In this document: positions 42,877-52,019 of the stretch, one piece after another
Position numbering within the stretch: the stretch's first letter is position 1
How the letters are laid out: every line of letters begins with the position of its first letter
Origin: Escherichia sp. ESNIH1
GTDB lineage: Bacteria > Pseudomonadota > Gammaproteobacteria > Enterobacterales > Enterobacteriaceae
Assembly (NCBI GenBank): GCA_002918705.1
Contig: PQKR01000001.1
Span: 434,001-498,000 of the forward strand
Direction of reading: 5' to 3'
DNA: 64,000 nt
Notes under the pieces: model-generated
What the model was told of the DNA's origin: nothing
Database searches by the model: none
The model's input: only the letters and a program-made list of their open reading frames with translations
Translations under genes and position numbers: made by a program

Positions 42877-43419
42877 TCATATCCAGCCTCGCTCTGCAAA
42901 CGACACAATTCCATCTGAACCGATAACCAGATGATCGAGAGTGTTCACATCAACCAGTGCCAGCGCTTCTTTAAGCCTGCCCGTAATGTTGCGGTCACAT
43001 TGGCTGGGCTCCGGATCACCGGATGGATGGTTATGCGCCAGCACAACAGCAGCAGCATTGAAGCGAAGCGCTGACTTCACCACCTCACAGGGATGGACCT
43101 GGACATGGTTAACCGAACCGGCAAATAGCGTTTCACTCTCCAGTAAACGGTGCTGGTTATCGAGATAGAGCACCATAAACACTTCCCGTTCTTGTCCTGC
43201 CAGCTGTAACCGAAGCCAGTCACGGGCAGCCGTGCTTGAGGTAAAGGACATGCCAGGCTGGCGCAGATATTTATCCAGCAGGTTGATAGCACGTCGAATG
43301 GTCCGTTGGGCATAAGGTGTCAATCCGGAGGTCGCGGGGAGCAGGCAACTATGCTGGGCCATAACCGCCAGCGGAAAGAGTTCAGGCTGCGATGACTCTG
43401 GGGATAATACAGTATTCAT
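42877..43419 (-). CDS. RadC-family JAB/MPN+ protein (YeeS/YfjY-like)
   Basis: A 180-residue protein with the complete JAMM metal signature: His-x-His in VLAHNHPSGDPEPSQCD near residues 125-142, plus a conserved Glu in the REVFMVLYLD region. Biochemical function of RadC-like proteins is unresolved; they are common in mobile elements. I prefer the ATG at 43419, placing AAGGA 9 bases upstream, over one at 43428. It is about 30 residues longer than YeeS, with an extra N-terminal segment. Part of the CP4-type operon. Confidence 0.9.
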   Translation of the reverse strand: MNTVLSPESSQPELFPLAVMAQHSCLLPATSGLTPYAQRTIRRAINLLDKYLRQPGMSFTSSTAARDWLRLQLAGQEREVFMVLYLDNQHRLLESETLFAGSVNHVQVHPCEVVKSALRFNAAAVVLAHNHPSGDPEPSQCDRNITGRLKEALALVDVNTLDHLVIGSDGIVSFAERGWI

Positions 43420-43431
43420 GTCAGGCATTCC

Positions 43432-43872
43432 TTAGTCGATAAGATGCATAATGGCGCTGCATTCCGGATGGTTTAGCGCGTAGTCGCGTAAGCGATAATA
43501 GTGTCCAGTCATAGCGTCACACTCGGTGCGGCAGGCGTGGTGGCTGTAAGCCATTAGGCAGACTGCTATACCGGCAGCCTCTCCGCTCATCTCCGCATCG
43601 TTGCCATTCATCGGGTTGAACAACGTCCATTTCTCACCGTCGGGCTCTGGAACCATAAATGCGCCGCCGTTGCTGAGTGTATAAAAACTCCAGACGCCGC
43701 CGCTGTAATCAGCACACAGCCGATCCATCCAGGCGAAAATGCGAGGTTCAAGGGTTATCCATTGTGGGATGGAGCCAAAGTGCTGCGGCCAGAAGCCGAT
43801 GCGTAACTCGTCCGGGACCACTGAGGCAGTAATTGCGGTATGCTCCGCGAACTGATGATTTTGTGTATTCAT
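43432..43872 (-). CDS. Antirestriction protein, ArdB/KlcA family
   Basis: A 146-residue ArdB/KlcA/YfjX-type protein; such proteins protect incoming DNA from type I restriction without DNA mimicry. Family blocks include PDELRIGFWPQHFGSIPQW, SGGVWSFYTLSNGGAFMVP and MSGEAAGIAVCLMAYSHHAC. AAGGAG lies 8 bases before the ATG. Its presence in an island that also carries restriction-type genes suggests it arrived as part of the mobile module. Confidence 0.93.
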   Translation of the reverse strand: MNTQNHQFAEHTAITASVVPDELRIGFWPQHFGSIPQWITLEPRIFAWMDRLCADYSGGVWSFYTLSNGGAFMVPEPDGEKWTLFNPMNGNDAEMSGEAAGIAVCLMAYSHHACRTECDAMTGHYYRLRDYALNHPECSAIMHLID

Positions 43873-43902
43873 TAAACTATCTCCTTATGCAGGAACTGTT
43901 GT

Positions 43903-44724
43903 TTAACGCCCGAAAAACTCGAGCATGTTTTCTGCCATCACCCACAGGGCGCGATTGAGCTTCACATCGCCATCAATACCGGTAACAGCACGGGTGCGGC
44001 TGCTTTTCCCCTGTGCGGTTCGCCCTGACAGACCACCTTTCATCAGGTTCTCCTGCACGCGCTGGTAGACGGTCCACAGGTCATCGCTGTAGTCCTCCCG
44101 GCGACGTGGGGTCAGCAACTGCGATACCGTGACCGGCTGGTGGTCCTCACCAAATCGATACTTCAGTGCAGCATTCGCCAGTGCGTGACGGGCGGGTATA
44201 GGTAGCGCCAGTGACTGCATTGCATCGCGCTTCTCCTCCACCCGGTCAAACACCCCGAGCACTTCGTAAGCCCCTTCAATCACCTTCTCAACGACATTGC
44301 CTTTATGTGGCACCCGTACCTCTCCGAACGACTGACCGCAGACCAGGCCGTTGGTACAGACGCCACGAAACAGCCCCGGCAGCATCTGGTAGCTTGATGA
44401 GCCGTCGTGGCTGTTAAGCAGAATGATTTCCGGTACCTGATGCCCGGTAAGTTGACCGGCACGACGCAGGCGAAGCATGTGTTTGGTGTGTTCCCGCTTG
44501 CTCTGGTCACGGACCTTTGTCTGGCAGGCAAAGAACGGCTCAAAGCCTTCACGCTGCAGGCTTTCGAGGATGGTGATGGTCGGGATGTAGGTATAACGGT
44601 CTGAACGAGATTCATGCTTGTCACTCCCGAACACGCTGGGTACATGACTCATCAGCTCTTCGTGGGTCAGAGGCCGGTCACGACGTATCTGGTTTATACG
44701 GCCAAAGCGGCTGGCTAGTCGCAT
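43903..44724 (-). CDS. DUF932 protein YfjQ-like
   Basis: A 273-residue DUF932 protein, the same length as YfjQ of CP4-57. It contains the typical QTKVRDQSKREHTKHMLRLRR and LLNSHDGSSSYQMLPGLFRGVCTNGLVCG blocks. Function is unknown; related phage and plasmid proteins are sometimes linked to recombination or DNA protection. AGGAG lies 6 bases before the ATG. A terminator hairpin separates it from the exported-protein genes upstream. Confidence 0.92.
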   Translation of the reverse strand: MRLASRFGRINQIRRDRPLTHEELMSHVPSVFGSDKHESRSDRYTYIPTITILESLQREGFEPFFACQTKVRDQSKREHTKHMLRLRRAGQLTGHQVPEIILLNSHDGSSSYQMLPGLFRGVCTNGLVCGQSFGEVRVPHKGNVVEKVIEGAYEVLGVFDRVEEKRDAMQSLALPIPARHALANAALKYRFGEDHQPVTVSQLLTPRRREDYSDDLWTVYQRVQENLMKGGLSGRTAQGKSSRTRAVTGIDGDVKLNRALWVMAENMLEFFGR

Positions 44725-44753
44725 AGCTAACTCCTTATCTGATAATCAAATAA

Positions 44754-44790
44754 AAACAAAAAAGGCCATGTTCCCGAAGGAGCATGGCCT
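44754..44790 (-). terminator. Intrinsic terminator upstream of the yfjQ-like gene
   Basis: AGGCCATG and CATGGCCT form an 8-bp stem; on the minus strand it is followed by TTTTTTG and more T/A. It ends the transcript of the small exported-protein genes. Confidence 0.8.
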
Positions 44791-44844
44791 GTTGCTATCT
44801 GGTGTTGATATGTTGTGGGGTGGAGAGGTCTGAAATGTAAGTAA

Positions 44845-45318
44845 CTAATCGCTGTAGTGTGTGGTCCGGCATTCACTGAGGTCAGACAGCTCTTTCTGCG
44901 TATTCTTCAGACCCGGACTGAAAGTGCCTACTTTTTTATCGCTGACATAAACATCGAAATTTGCTGCCTGCCCCAGTGCGTCAATAAATGACACCCAGGC
45001 ATTGTCGCCATTCCTCCAGCCGAGGGATGAAGGTAATGGGAACTGACTTTTATCCATGACGACCGTTATTTCCGTCCCGTCGTCATGAGAACTTACTGAT
45101 GTTCCATTAGGCAGGGTGAGATCAACACCGTGTTGCAGAATATTCTGCGCATCCGGATTGCCAGTACAGTTCAGATTAAACACCACCTTATCCGGGCTGG
45201 TAATGATATATTCGGTCACGCCCATCCCAAAACCACTCGTCCACATATTGGGAATAGCCTGTGCTGTTGATACAGAAGCCAGCATAGCTAAGGTAAATAT
45301 TACGTAAGGCAGTCGCAT
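44845..45318 (-). CDS. Small exported protein (YfjT-like)
   Basis: A 157-residue protein with a signal peptide (MRLPYVIFTLAMLASVSTAQA, cleavage after about Ala21) and a soluble beta-rich remainder with two Cys (residue about 51 and near 150) that could form a disulfide. Position and size recall YfjT of CP4-57, function unknown. GAGGAC lies 7 bases before the ATG. It may be co-transcribed with the exported protein upstream. Confidence 0.75.
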   Translation of the reverse strand: MRLPYVIFTLAMLASVSTAQAIPNMWTSGFGMGVTEYIITSPDKVVFNLNCTGNPDAQNILQHGVDLTLPNGTSVSSHDDGTEITVVMDKSQFPLPSSLGWRNGDNAWVSFIDALGQAANFDVYVSDKKVGTFSPGLKNTQKELSDLSECRTTHYSD

Positions 45319-45389
45319 AATGTTGTCCTCAAATCATGTAATAAAGCTTTTATTGTTTAAAACAATAAAGTAATGAAAAAACAGTTGGA

Positions 45390-45842
45390 TTATTTTATTT
45401 GTTTGTAGCGAAACGCTTCTTTCCCGGAATAAATCCCGACGAGATCGTCATAACGAGGGTCCTTTTTATTCGTGCGGAACGTTACTTTCATATCCGGACT
45501 GCACATATCCTTCATGGTGAGATTGAATTCTTTACCTGGCGTAATGGTATACCCTGTTGCTACACCGTCTTTACTGGGAGTGATCCACCCCCATATGCCA
45601 CCCGGACAATCTCTGGAAGGTTTCGAGCGAACAATAATAAACCATCCCATTGAATCCACTTCCGTCGCTGTACACAGTTTTCTGACCTGTCGGTGGGCAT
45701 CACACCAGAATATATTCCCACCCTTATTATTCACTGCCGCAGGCAGGAACCCGCTATAAGGACGTGCTGCGTGAGCATTATCTGCAATAAGTAAGGGGAG
45801 CAACATGACTGGCAGTAAAGACAACAATTTCAATTTTTTCAT
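45390..45842 (-). CDS. Hypothetical exported protein
   Basis: A 150-residue protein whose N-terminus MKKLKLLSLLPVMLLPLLIADNAHA is a clear signal peptide. The mature part has four Cys residues (FWCDAH, KLCTAT, RDCPGG, DMCSPD), consistent with two disulfides in the periplasm. I start at 45842, where the signal peptide begins; the frame is open to 45875. I do not recognise a family. It lies between a WYL regulator and the YfjT-like gene, all on one strand. Confidence 0.7.
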   Translation of the reverse strand: MKKLKLLSLLPVMLLPLLIADNAHAARPYSGFLPAAVNNKGGNIFWCDAHRQVRKLCTATEVDSMGWFIIVRSKPSRDCPGGIWGWITPSKDGVATGYTITPGKEFNLTMKDMCSPDMKVTFRTNKKDPRYDDLVGIYSGKEAFRYKQIK

Positions 45843-45858
45843 TGCAATAACCTTACAT

Positions 45859-46593
45859 TTAATTATGGAGACCATCTCTAATCAGTTTGTCCGGATTGCC
45901 CCCGACTTTCTGATGGAGAAATGAATTCAGCAACTGTTGAATAAAACGGAAATGAGGTAAGGCTGAGATAAAATGTTTGTCCTCCGACAGCTGATAGAGA
46001 AGCTCGCTGCGAATAAATGTTTCCCGGGATGGCCTTACCAGATGAATCTCATCCAGCCGGAAGACACGTAATTGCCTGTTATGTTCAGCGACCAGATACC
46101 AGTAACCGTCCAGAGCGATTAGCCGGTAAGGTGCAACGGCCTCATGACGCTCCCCTTCAGTCAGAATGGTGATGCGCTGACATCCCGAAATAGCTCTGAC
46201 CAGCCTGTAGAAGCAGAGCTTTCCTGACGGGGGATGAGGTCTGTCCTGATGCCATACCAGACAGGGTCGCTCATCACAGTCCAGCAGGCTGCTGACCAGT
46301 CGCCGGTCAAAGCCCGGGAAAACCCCGGCCAACCCTGTGCGGTGAGCAAAGGTCAGAATATCTATTTCCTGCCGCGTACTGTGAATATCTGAGCGCAGAC
46401 TGCACTGCCCCTGGTAATAATCCAGGTCGAGATACATCAGACGTTCCCGAAAGTCACGACGTAACGTGCGCTCTGACACCCCGAATTCAGTTGCCAGTTT
46501 GCGAATAAACAGAGTTTCACCGGACACCAGACGGCTGATAATCAACGACAACCTGACGGCAAGCCGATCATGTCGCCGTTCCTGATGCGTCAT
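45859..46593 (-). CDS. WYL-domain regulator, YfjR-like
   Basis: A 244-residue DeoR-HTH plus WYL protein: HTH at about 10-55 ([36 protein letters not shown]) and WYL core [30 protein letters not shown] near 150-180. It matches the size and neighbourhood of YfjR in CP4-57. AGGAGAAA lies 8 bases before the ATG. It probably controls the adjacent operon genes. It is unrelated in detail to the larger WYL protein at 33.1-34.0 kb. Confidence 0.9.
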   Translation of the reverse strand: MTHQERRHDRLAVRLSLIISRLVSGETLFIRKLATEFGVSERTLRRDFRERLMYLDLDYYQGQCSLRSDIHSTRQEIDILTFAHRTGLAGVFPGFDRRLVSSLLDCDERPCLVWHQDRPHPPSGKLCFYRLVRAISGCQRITILTEGERHEAVAPYRLIALDGYWYLVAEHNRQLRVFRLDEIHLVRPSRETFIRSELLYQLSEDKHFISALPHFRFIQQLLNSFLHQKVGGNPDKLIRDGLHN

Positions 46594-46836
46594 GAAAGAT
46601 TTCTCCTGAGAAGTTAACTCTCTGAATTAATAATGATTACTTTGAAGGAAGGGGTGGACAGGGTATGGACAACATCGGAACTATTTTTTATGAGCAGCCC
46701 GGCCTTGTGAGCACTCGTCTGACAGATAATGATGCTTCTCCTGATTTAGTTGATGATAAAACGCAATGGAAAGGACGTGTCCACAATCAACACATCATTA
46801 ACAACAAGTTCATCATTCGCAAAGAAAATTGCGATA

Positions 46837-47712
46837 TCAGAAGAATATCCAGTCCCAGACGGCCCGTGCGACCGACACCACCGCATCACGCACACTACGA
46901 ATCACCGTTTTCAGCGATGCAGACAGGAACGAAGATGATTCTGCGGTATCGAAAACCCGGCCCACAGCTTCGCCGAAACTGTCACGGGCCTGCGACTTTA
47001 CCGGCTCTGTGCAGAGTCTCCCTTGCAGTTGTGTCACCACCGGGCTGGTGGCGCGGTCAGGCAGACAGCGCATCATGGCTGCCACCATCTCCTCAATGCC
47101 CCATCCAGTGCGGGCTGACACCACACAGACCGGATGATGCGGTTTTAACATCGCCATAATCGCAGCCTGCTTCGCTTTAAGATTTCGCAGTTGGTGCGGT
47201 GAAGGTTTGCTGGTGAGGGTATCCCATTCATGACAGGGTTCGATTTTGTCGGCCTGGTTAATCACAAACAGTACCTTTTGCCTGTAAGGTTGCATCACAC
47301 CGTGCCAGAACTGCTCGTCCACGGTTAGTGCCCGATCATCGGCCTTAATGACCCACAGCACTAGGTCCAACTCCGGCAGGATTCGACGGTACAGGGCACG
47401 GTATTCTTGATCCCGCCGCCCGTTTTCACCTACCCCCGGTAAATCGACAATCACCAGACTGTGACGACCGCTGCGCAATCGGAAGCGCAGTACGTCGCGA
47501 GTACAGGAGTTCACGTCACTCACCGGGGATACCTCGCCCCGGAAAAGTTCGTTGCAAATAGATGATTTACCAGCACCACTTTTGCCCATGATGCCAATCA
47601 CCGGCTCGTAATGGGTCAGGTTCTGGATACGTTCAAGAATAAGCTGGCGAAGCGTGCGCGGAAGCGACGCGAGCGGTTGTTCAAAGGCCTGAAGGCCGTT
47701 AGGTTTATTCAT
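46837..47712 (-). CDS. Era-like GTPase, YfjP/YkfA/YeeP family
   Basis: A 291-residue P-loop GTPase. Motifs: G1 GIMGKSGAGKSSICN near 41-55, G3 DLPGVGE near 93-99, G4 NQADKIEP near 152-159, G5-like VSARTGWG near 200. A C-terminal amphipathic region follows. Family members sit at the same place in CP4-6, CP4-44 and CP4-57; function unknown. It is the last leftward gene of the CP4-type block and is divergent from the Septu pair across about 425 bases. Confidence 0.93.
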   Translation of the reverse strand: MNKPNGLQAFEQPLASLPRTLRQLILERIQNLTHYEPVIGIMGKSGAGKSSICNELFRGEVSPVSDVNSCTRDVLRFRLRSGRHSLVIVDLPGVGENGRRDQEYRALYRRILPELDLVLWVIKADDRALTVDEQFWHGVMQPYRQKVLFVINQADKIEPCHEWDTLTSKPSPHQLRNLKAKQAAIMAMLKPHHPVCVVSARTGWGIEEMVAAMMRCLPDRATSPVVTQLQGRLCTEPVKSQARDSFGEAVGRVFDTAESSSFLSASLKTVIRSVRDAVVSVARAVWDWIFF

Positions 47713-48137
47713 ACAGTAGTCTCAGTGTGAAAAATAAAAAACCCGCTTTCCAGTCAGGAAGGCAGGGATTCACGGAGATAATATCTAACTGAAATTATTT
47801 GGAATTTTAGATTAACACGTAAAGGAAATTGTGCAGCGCAGAACTAAAAGATGTCCGCTGAGTGCCAGGAGCGGAATTTTCGCGCCTATCAAGAGATGGC
47901 CAACTTCAGTTTGTCAATAGAGAGGATATACTGCAAAGTATATGATATCACCTATGGTTCGGTAGCCAAATTCACTTTGCCACAACAATCGGCTTTGAAC
48001 TTGCCAATGAAATCCAAGGTATCCACAACATAAGGATTACTGGGGTGACGGTGCTTTGTGCTGTTCTGTACCTAACTCGCGAGGCTGAACCGGGAAACTG
48101 ATGTAAATAATAATTAAGTTCAATGTTAAGGATTAAA
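47713..48137. other. Intergenic region between the YfjP GTPase and Septu genes
   Basis: About 425 bases, AT-rich toward the right. It holds the divergent promoters of the GTPase and ptuA. A 60-codon frame at 47851-48033 has no family resemblance or ribosome site and I do not call it. Confidence 0.5.
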
Positions 48138-49661
48138 ATGTTTAGAATAAATTCAATCATGAACGACAGTCGAGACAAGGTAAGAGTCCATGACTTTAGT
48201 GAAGACTCACATAACAATTATTACACAATTCTCACTGGCGATAATGCAAGCGGCAAATCTAGTTTATTAAGTAAGGCTATAAATTTCTTTCTGTTTAGCA
48301 ATGTAAATAACAAAGATCGCAACCCCGCTGTTGAACTTGAATGTTTATCAGAGAGGAATCCTAGCAAAATCATTGCCATATGCAACTCAAAGTTTGATAG
48401 ATTCACATCCAATAAAATCCTCAATGATAAATTAAATAATAAAGAAGCAACTCAAATTACAATGAGTTACATTCACCCAGAGGTAAATGACAATACCAGG
48501 AGAGGGATATCGGGTATTGTTGACCAATGCATTAAAAATTCATTGCGTCATAAAAACACAAGAGGTTTGCAAGACGCTAATAGAGTGAAAGAAGCATTTA
48601 TGATGTTTGGGTTGCAATCTGATTTGCACCTTAAGTGTACTTTGAATACACAAAACATAAAGTATGTCTTGTCTATATTAAGCAGCCTGGTTAATGGTGG
48701 GGTGATACTGTCTGACGAAGGTATTACGCATACCAAGAAAATTGATTATTCAAAAAACGAAGAGTTAAAAAATAAAAACTTCAAGTTGGACAAGTCTATT
48801 GAAATTATTTTAAGAGAAAGTGAATATAAAAACCATTTGGATGGGTTATACGACACGTTGCTAATGTTAGATGCAGGGAAGTTTACACAGGGAAATTTTA
48901 GTAGTATATATTTTTCTGTTGCAGAAGGAACAATTAGCACGGAATCTAAATATCTATTTGATGATCTAAATGAAGCTGAAATAATTAATATTTTATTTGT
49001 ATTGGATGTGATTAATGTTTCTGACATTCAGGTTATGCATCTTAACTCAAAAAAAGAAGTCAACATAGTTTCACTGAGTTCTGGGCAGAGAACATTATTC
49101 GGCAATGCAATTGTATTAAGTGGATATGTAGAAAAAAACTGCATGATATGTATTGACGAACCAGAGAATAGTTTACATCCTGAATGGCAACTTAATTTTA
49201 TGCGTTTCATCTCTCTTTTATGCCCCGACACTCTTGAAGCTCATATACTTATTGCGACGCATTCACCTCAAATTATTTCTGGCATGCAGTTTGATAATGG
49301 TTGTGTGCTGTCCCTAGAAAATAGAGATAATTTTGATTCAATAATAAGAAAAGAAAACAAATATGAAGAAGGTGGTTTTTATGAACTACAGCCTTTGAAA
49401 GCCTATAGAGAGCAGTCTGCTGGCAAACAACTTACAGGTGTTTTTAAAAGCCCTGGGTATAAAAATGACTTTATCATAAAAAAATTACTCTTAATACTGT
49501 CTAAGATATCAAAAAAAATCGCTCTTACAAAAGATGATAATGAATTTATGGACGAAATCAGCATGCTCATTGATAAAAAGAGAATACCGGAAGGAGACCC
49601 TGTACAACTGATATTCAAGCAGATCCTTAGCTTTGAGTATGCAAGGAACTCTGATGATTAA
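48138..49661 (+). CDS. ptuA: Septu-type ATPase PtuA (ABC/SMC-like)
   Basis: A 507-residue AAA/ABC-type ATPase. Walker A GDNASGKSS spans residues 34-42, the ABC signature LSSGQRT lies near 313-319, Walker B CMICIDEPENSLHPEW near 334-349, and the switch His in ATHSPQII near 374. No TOPRIM domain is seen, which separates it from OLD-family nucleases. I start at 48138, with AAGGA 5 bases upstream. An overlapping HNH gene follows, giving the ATPase+HNH pair of the Septu anti-phage system. The gene is strongly AT-rich relative to core genes. Confidence 0.8.
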   Translation: MFRINSIMNDSRDKVRVHDFSEDSHNNYYTILTGDNASGKSSLLSKAINFFLFSNVNNKDRNPAVELECLSERNPSKIIAICNSKFDRFTSNKILNDKLNNKEATQITMSYIHPEVNDNTRRGISGIVDQCIKNSLRHKNTRGLQDANRVKEAFMMFGLQSDLHLKCTLNTQNIKYVLSILSSLVNGGVILSDEGITHTKKIDYSKNEELKNKNFKLDKSIEIILRESEYKNHLDGLYDTLLMLDAGKFTQGNFSSIYFSVAEGTISTESKYLFDDLNEAEIINILFVLDVINVSDIQVMHLNSKKEVNIVSLSSGQRTLFGNAIVLSGYVEKNCMICIDEPENSLHPEWQLNFMRFISLLCPDTLEAHILIATHSPQIISGMQFDNGCVLSLENRDNFDSIIRKENKYEEGGFYELQPLKAYREQSAGKQLTGVFKSPGYKNDFIIKKLLLILSKISKKIALTKDDNEFMDEISMLIDKKRIPEGDPVQLIFKQILSFEYARNSDD

Positions 49662-50328
49662 TAGACCTATTGTATACAGCGCAACAGCTCAGGAATTTGT
49701 AGATACATTCAATGGAGACGCCTCGCATTGGGATGGTACGTGCGCAGTGCGTAAAGCCTTCCGAAAAGAAGTTAGAGATTATCATCGCGATGAACAAGAG
49801 TTCACATGTCCTTATTGTGGGAGATTAAGAGAAGAATTTCATGGTGGGCAATGGGATATTGATCATATTATCCCCAAATCTTCTTACCCACAATATCTCT
49901 ACACCCCAAGAAATCTTGCTGTTACGTGCAAAGACTGTAATACGCATAAATCCAAAAAAAATCCACTACTAATTACACTCGACAGCGGAGCAACCTACCC
50001 TGAGAATACTGAGTCTTACAAAATAATACATCCGCATTTTGACTCTTACAATGAACATATTACGCTAAGAAAAGATAAAAAAGGTCGATCATATCATGAA
50101 GTAATTACAGATAAAGGCCGCGAAACTTTCCTTATGTGCAATTTGATTCGGTTCAGCGAAGTGATTTGTGGCACCTCTGAGTTTATTCCTGAGTTGGGAA
50201 CTGAAATTGGTATCACTAATAGCTTTAGTGAGTCAGTTCAAGTATGGTTGGCGGATTATGACGATCTAAATCCTATCGATGCGGAAATTGCCTTACAGGC
50301 TCTGATGCAAAAAATAAGCCTGCGTTGA
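49654..50328 (+). CDS. ptuB: Septu-type HNH nuclease PtuB
   Basis: A 224-residue protein with a full zinc-binding HNH: Cys52-x2-Cys55 (FTCPYCGRL), Asp70-His71 (WDIDHIIPKS), Asn88 (TPRNLAV) and Cys92-x2-Cys95...His98. In Septu, PtuB is the effector nuclease bound to the PtuA ATPase and degrades DNA on phage infection. The ATG at 49654 overlaps the last codons of ptuA and has AAGGA 7 bases upstream. No reverse transcriptase is adjacent, so this is not a retron-linked form. Confidence 0.82.
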   Translation: MINRPIVYSATAQEFVDTFNGDASHWDGTCAVRKAFRKEVRDYHRDEQEFTCPYCGRLREEFHGGQWDIDHIIPKSSYPQYLYTPRNLAVTCKDCNTHKSKKNPLLITLDSGATYPENTESYKIIHPHFDSYNEHITLRKDKKGRSYHEVITDKGRETFLMCNLIRFSEVICGTSEFIPELGTEIGITNSFSESVQVWLADYDDLNPIDAEIALQALMQKISLR

Positions 50329-50410
50329 CACCTAGTCAATTGGAAAGATAACAGACAGTGTAGTGAAAAGTAGTAATGGGCGTGTTAAGCTAATTTTATT
50401 TAGCTATTTA

Positions 50411-50427
50411 GGGAGCGAAATGCTCCC
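50411..50427 (+). terminator. Short hairpin after ptuB, possible terminator
   Basis: GGGAGC-GAAAT-GCTCCC is a perfect 6-bp stem, 83 bases after the ptuB stop. The downstream sequence is AT-rich but has no T-run. The remaining intergenic DNA to 50685 shows nothing I would name. Confidence 0.4.
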
Positions 50428-50685
50428 GCTAATTAATATACAGTAAAGTTAGTGACGCTTTCATCTGGCAGTAAGAAAGCCGCAAACTTCCGCTCCTCGC
50501 TCATTGCGGACCTTCAGATCAGCTAGCCTGCACGCTTCGAGCCAGAAGTAATCGTTCTAATTTTCATACCTCAGCTATGTACTCTGTACGTAACGGGACA
50601 AGAGGGAGTAGTTAGAGAACCCTGGTCGATTCAGATTCATAACAGCACTGAGAAATCAGACGAAGAAACCACTGAGATCACAACG

Positions 50686-51603
50686 CTATTTAGCAGATCG
50701 CCGATAAGATTTCGCCGCTTGCCAGGCATGTTTCATCTTCTCAATAAACTCCAGCTTCTCTTCAGGTTGGACATTCCACACATCTATAGCTGCAATAATC
50801 ATGTCATAACGCATAGACGTATTATAAGGGCGAAGATAGCCCGCTATTCGTCCTTTTCCTTTGAGATAATCCCAGAGATATACTAACTGAGTTTCATCAT
50901 CTCGTGACATCCAGTCAAAATCTGTCAGAAAAAAATCATATTGCTCAAGCCAACGCTCATGCAGTTTTCTGAAATAAGAGATCTTATCTCCAAGTGAGCA
51001 TGGAGCTTCATCAATGTACCTCATCACACCATTGATGAGTTCACGCTCAGTTACCGGAGTGGGATTGTACACATCGGTACTTGCTCCCGCGTTCAGATAA
51101 AATCGGGAGAAAACACGTTTCGGTTTTTTCGAAGCAGTAGACTGTGGATTTGTTATCAAGTCCCAATCAATATCGTCCAAATCTATATTCAAATTAGAGA
51201 AATCAATATTGATGAAGATATTATCGCCCATTAAAAGAGAATTAAAATCACTAGAATAACCGACGTCATTCCCCAACCCACAAAGCGTCAACCCTGCAGA
51301 TTTTACTGGGTATTCAAAAATGTAATGGTGAGCAAACCACGATGCTCTAGGTGTACCTTTGAAACAATCAAAATAATCTTTATCAATCAGTTGCAGGTCA
51401 GCCCATTCTTTAAGTGTTTTCCGCACAATTTTGATTCTGTCCTGATCGCCATGAAAATGACGTTCAAGTATCTGAGAGATCAAGCGTCGAAAATCATCCG
51501 GCGTATCATAAGTACTGCACAGTAACGAGTGATCTGTGTTGAAAATCCTATTTAACGTTTTTAGGTACATTATCTCGTAGCGGATCATATCGTAATGCAA
51601 CAT
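50686..51603 (-). CDS. Hypothetical protein of unknown family
   Basis: A 305-residue acidic, aromatic-rich protein with no signal peptide or membrane segment. I recognise no catalytic motif. Notable stretches are an N-terminal basic/helical part (RRLISQILERHF), a central hydrophobic-acidic block (FINIDFSNLNIDLDDIDWDL, about 131-150) and a C-terminal region rich in Trp and Tyr (LWDYLKGKGRIAGYLRPYN). AGGGAAG lies before the ATG. It converges with ptuB, at the right side of the Septu pair, and precedes mobile-element genes. It could be a defence accessory or an independent cargo gene; there is no direct evidence for either. Confidence 0.6.
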   Translation of the reverse strand: MLHYDMIRYEIMYLKTLNRIFNTDHSLLCSTYDTPDDFRRLISQILERHFHGDQDRIKIVRKTLKEWADLQLIDKDYFDCFKGTPRASWFAHHYIFEYPVKSAGLTLCGLGNDVGYSSDFNSLLMGDNIFINIDFSNLNIDLDDIDWDLITNPQSTASKKPKRVFSRFYLNAGASTDVYNPTPVTERELINGVMRYIDEAPCSLGDKISYFRKLHERWLEQYDFFLTDFDWMSRDDETQLVYLWDYLKGKGRIAGYLRPYNTSMRYDMIIAAIDVWNVQPEEKLEFIEKMKHAWQAAKSYRRSAK

Positions 51604-52019
51604 CGTCTCTTCCCTCTAACTCTGGCTCCTGAACACAGATTAGCATGAGCATCTTTTTGGTAGATGGAGGAGAGTCACAGACCTGAAGAATGACTGATTT
51701 TTAACTGATATCCTGCTGATTTTATTGTGATAATACTCTGACATTTCACTGCGTTATTCCTGTGGTTTTTACTCTATGAATCTCCTCTGTTCACCTCATT
51801 AGAATCGTTCAACAGCAGATATGAACATTTGGGTTTTTAGTATAATTAAGGGGTACTCCCTGTTTCTATACCACCCTGTTCACAGCTCCTTCCCCCAATC
51901 ATTAACCCTGCCTGTCATCCCCTTGATACACAGTTCCTTGTATCTGCCGTATCCCCGCTTCTCTTAAAAATTACATCTCATCCCAATCCTTTGCACTCCA
52001 TCTGACAAAGGATAAATCA
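51604..52019. other. Intergenic region upstream of the YfjJ-type gene
   Basis: About 415 AT-rich bases between divergent genes. Sequence near 51.85-51.97 kb is pyrimidine-rich with many CC/TT steps. Promoters for both genes should be here. I see no coding frame, tRNA or clear repeat. Confidence 0.4.

Noticed and set aside
46665-47159. A 164-codon plus-strand frame near the YfjP GTPase
   Set aside because: Most of it is antisense to the GTPase gene, it is rich in Pro/Arg/His, and it resembles no family.
47851-48033. A 60-codon frame before ptuA
   Set aside because: No ribosome site, no family resemblance; more likely promoter and leader DNA.
48138-51603. A retron linked to the PtuAB genes
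   Set aside because: No reverse-transcriptase gene with a YxDD motif and no convincing msr/msd structure was found on either side.
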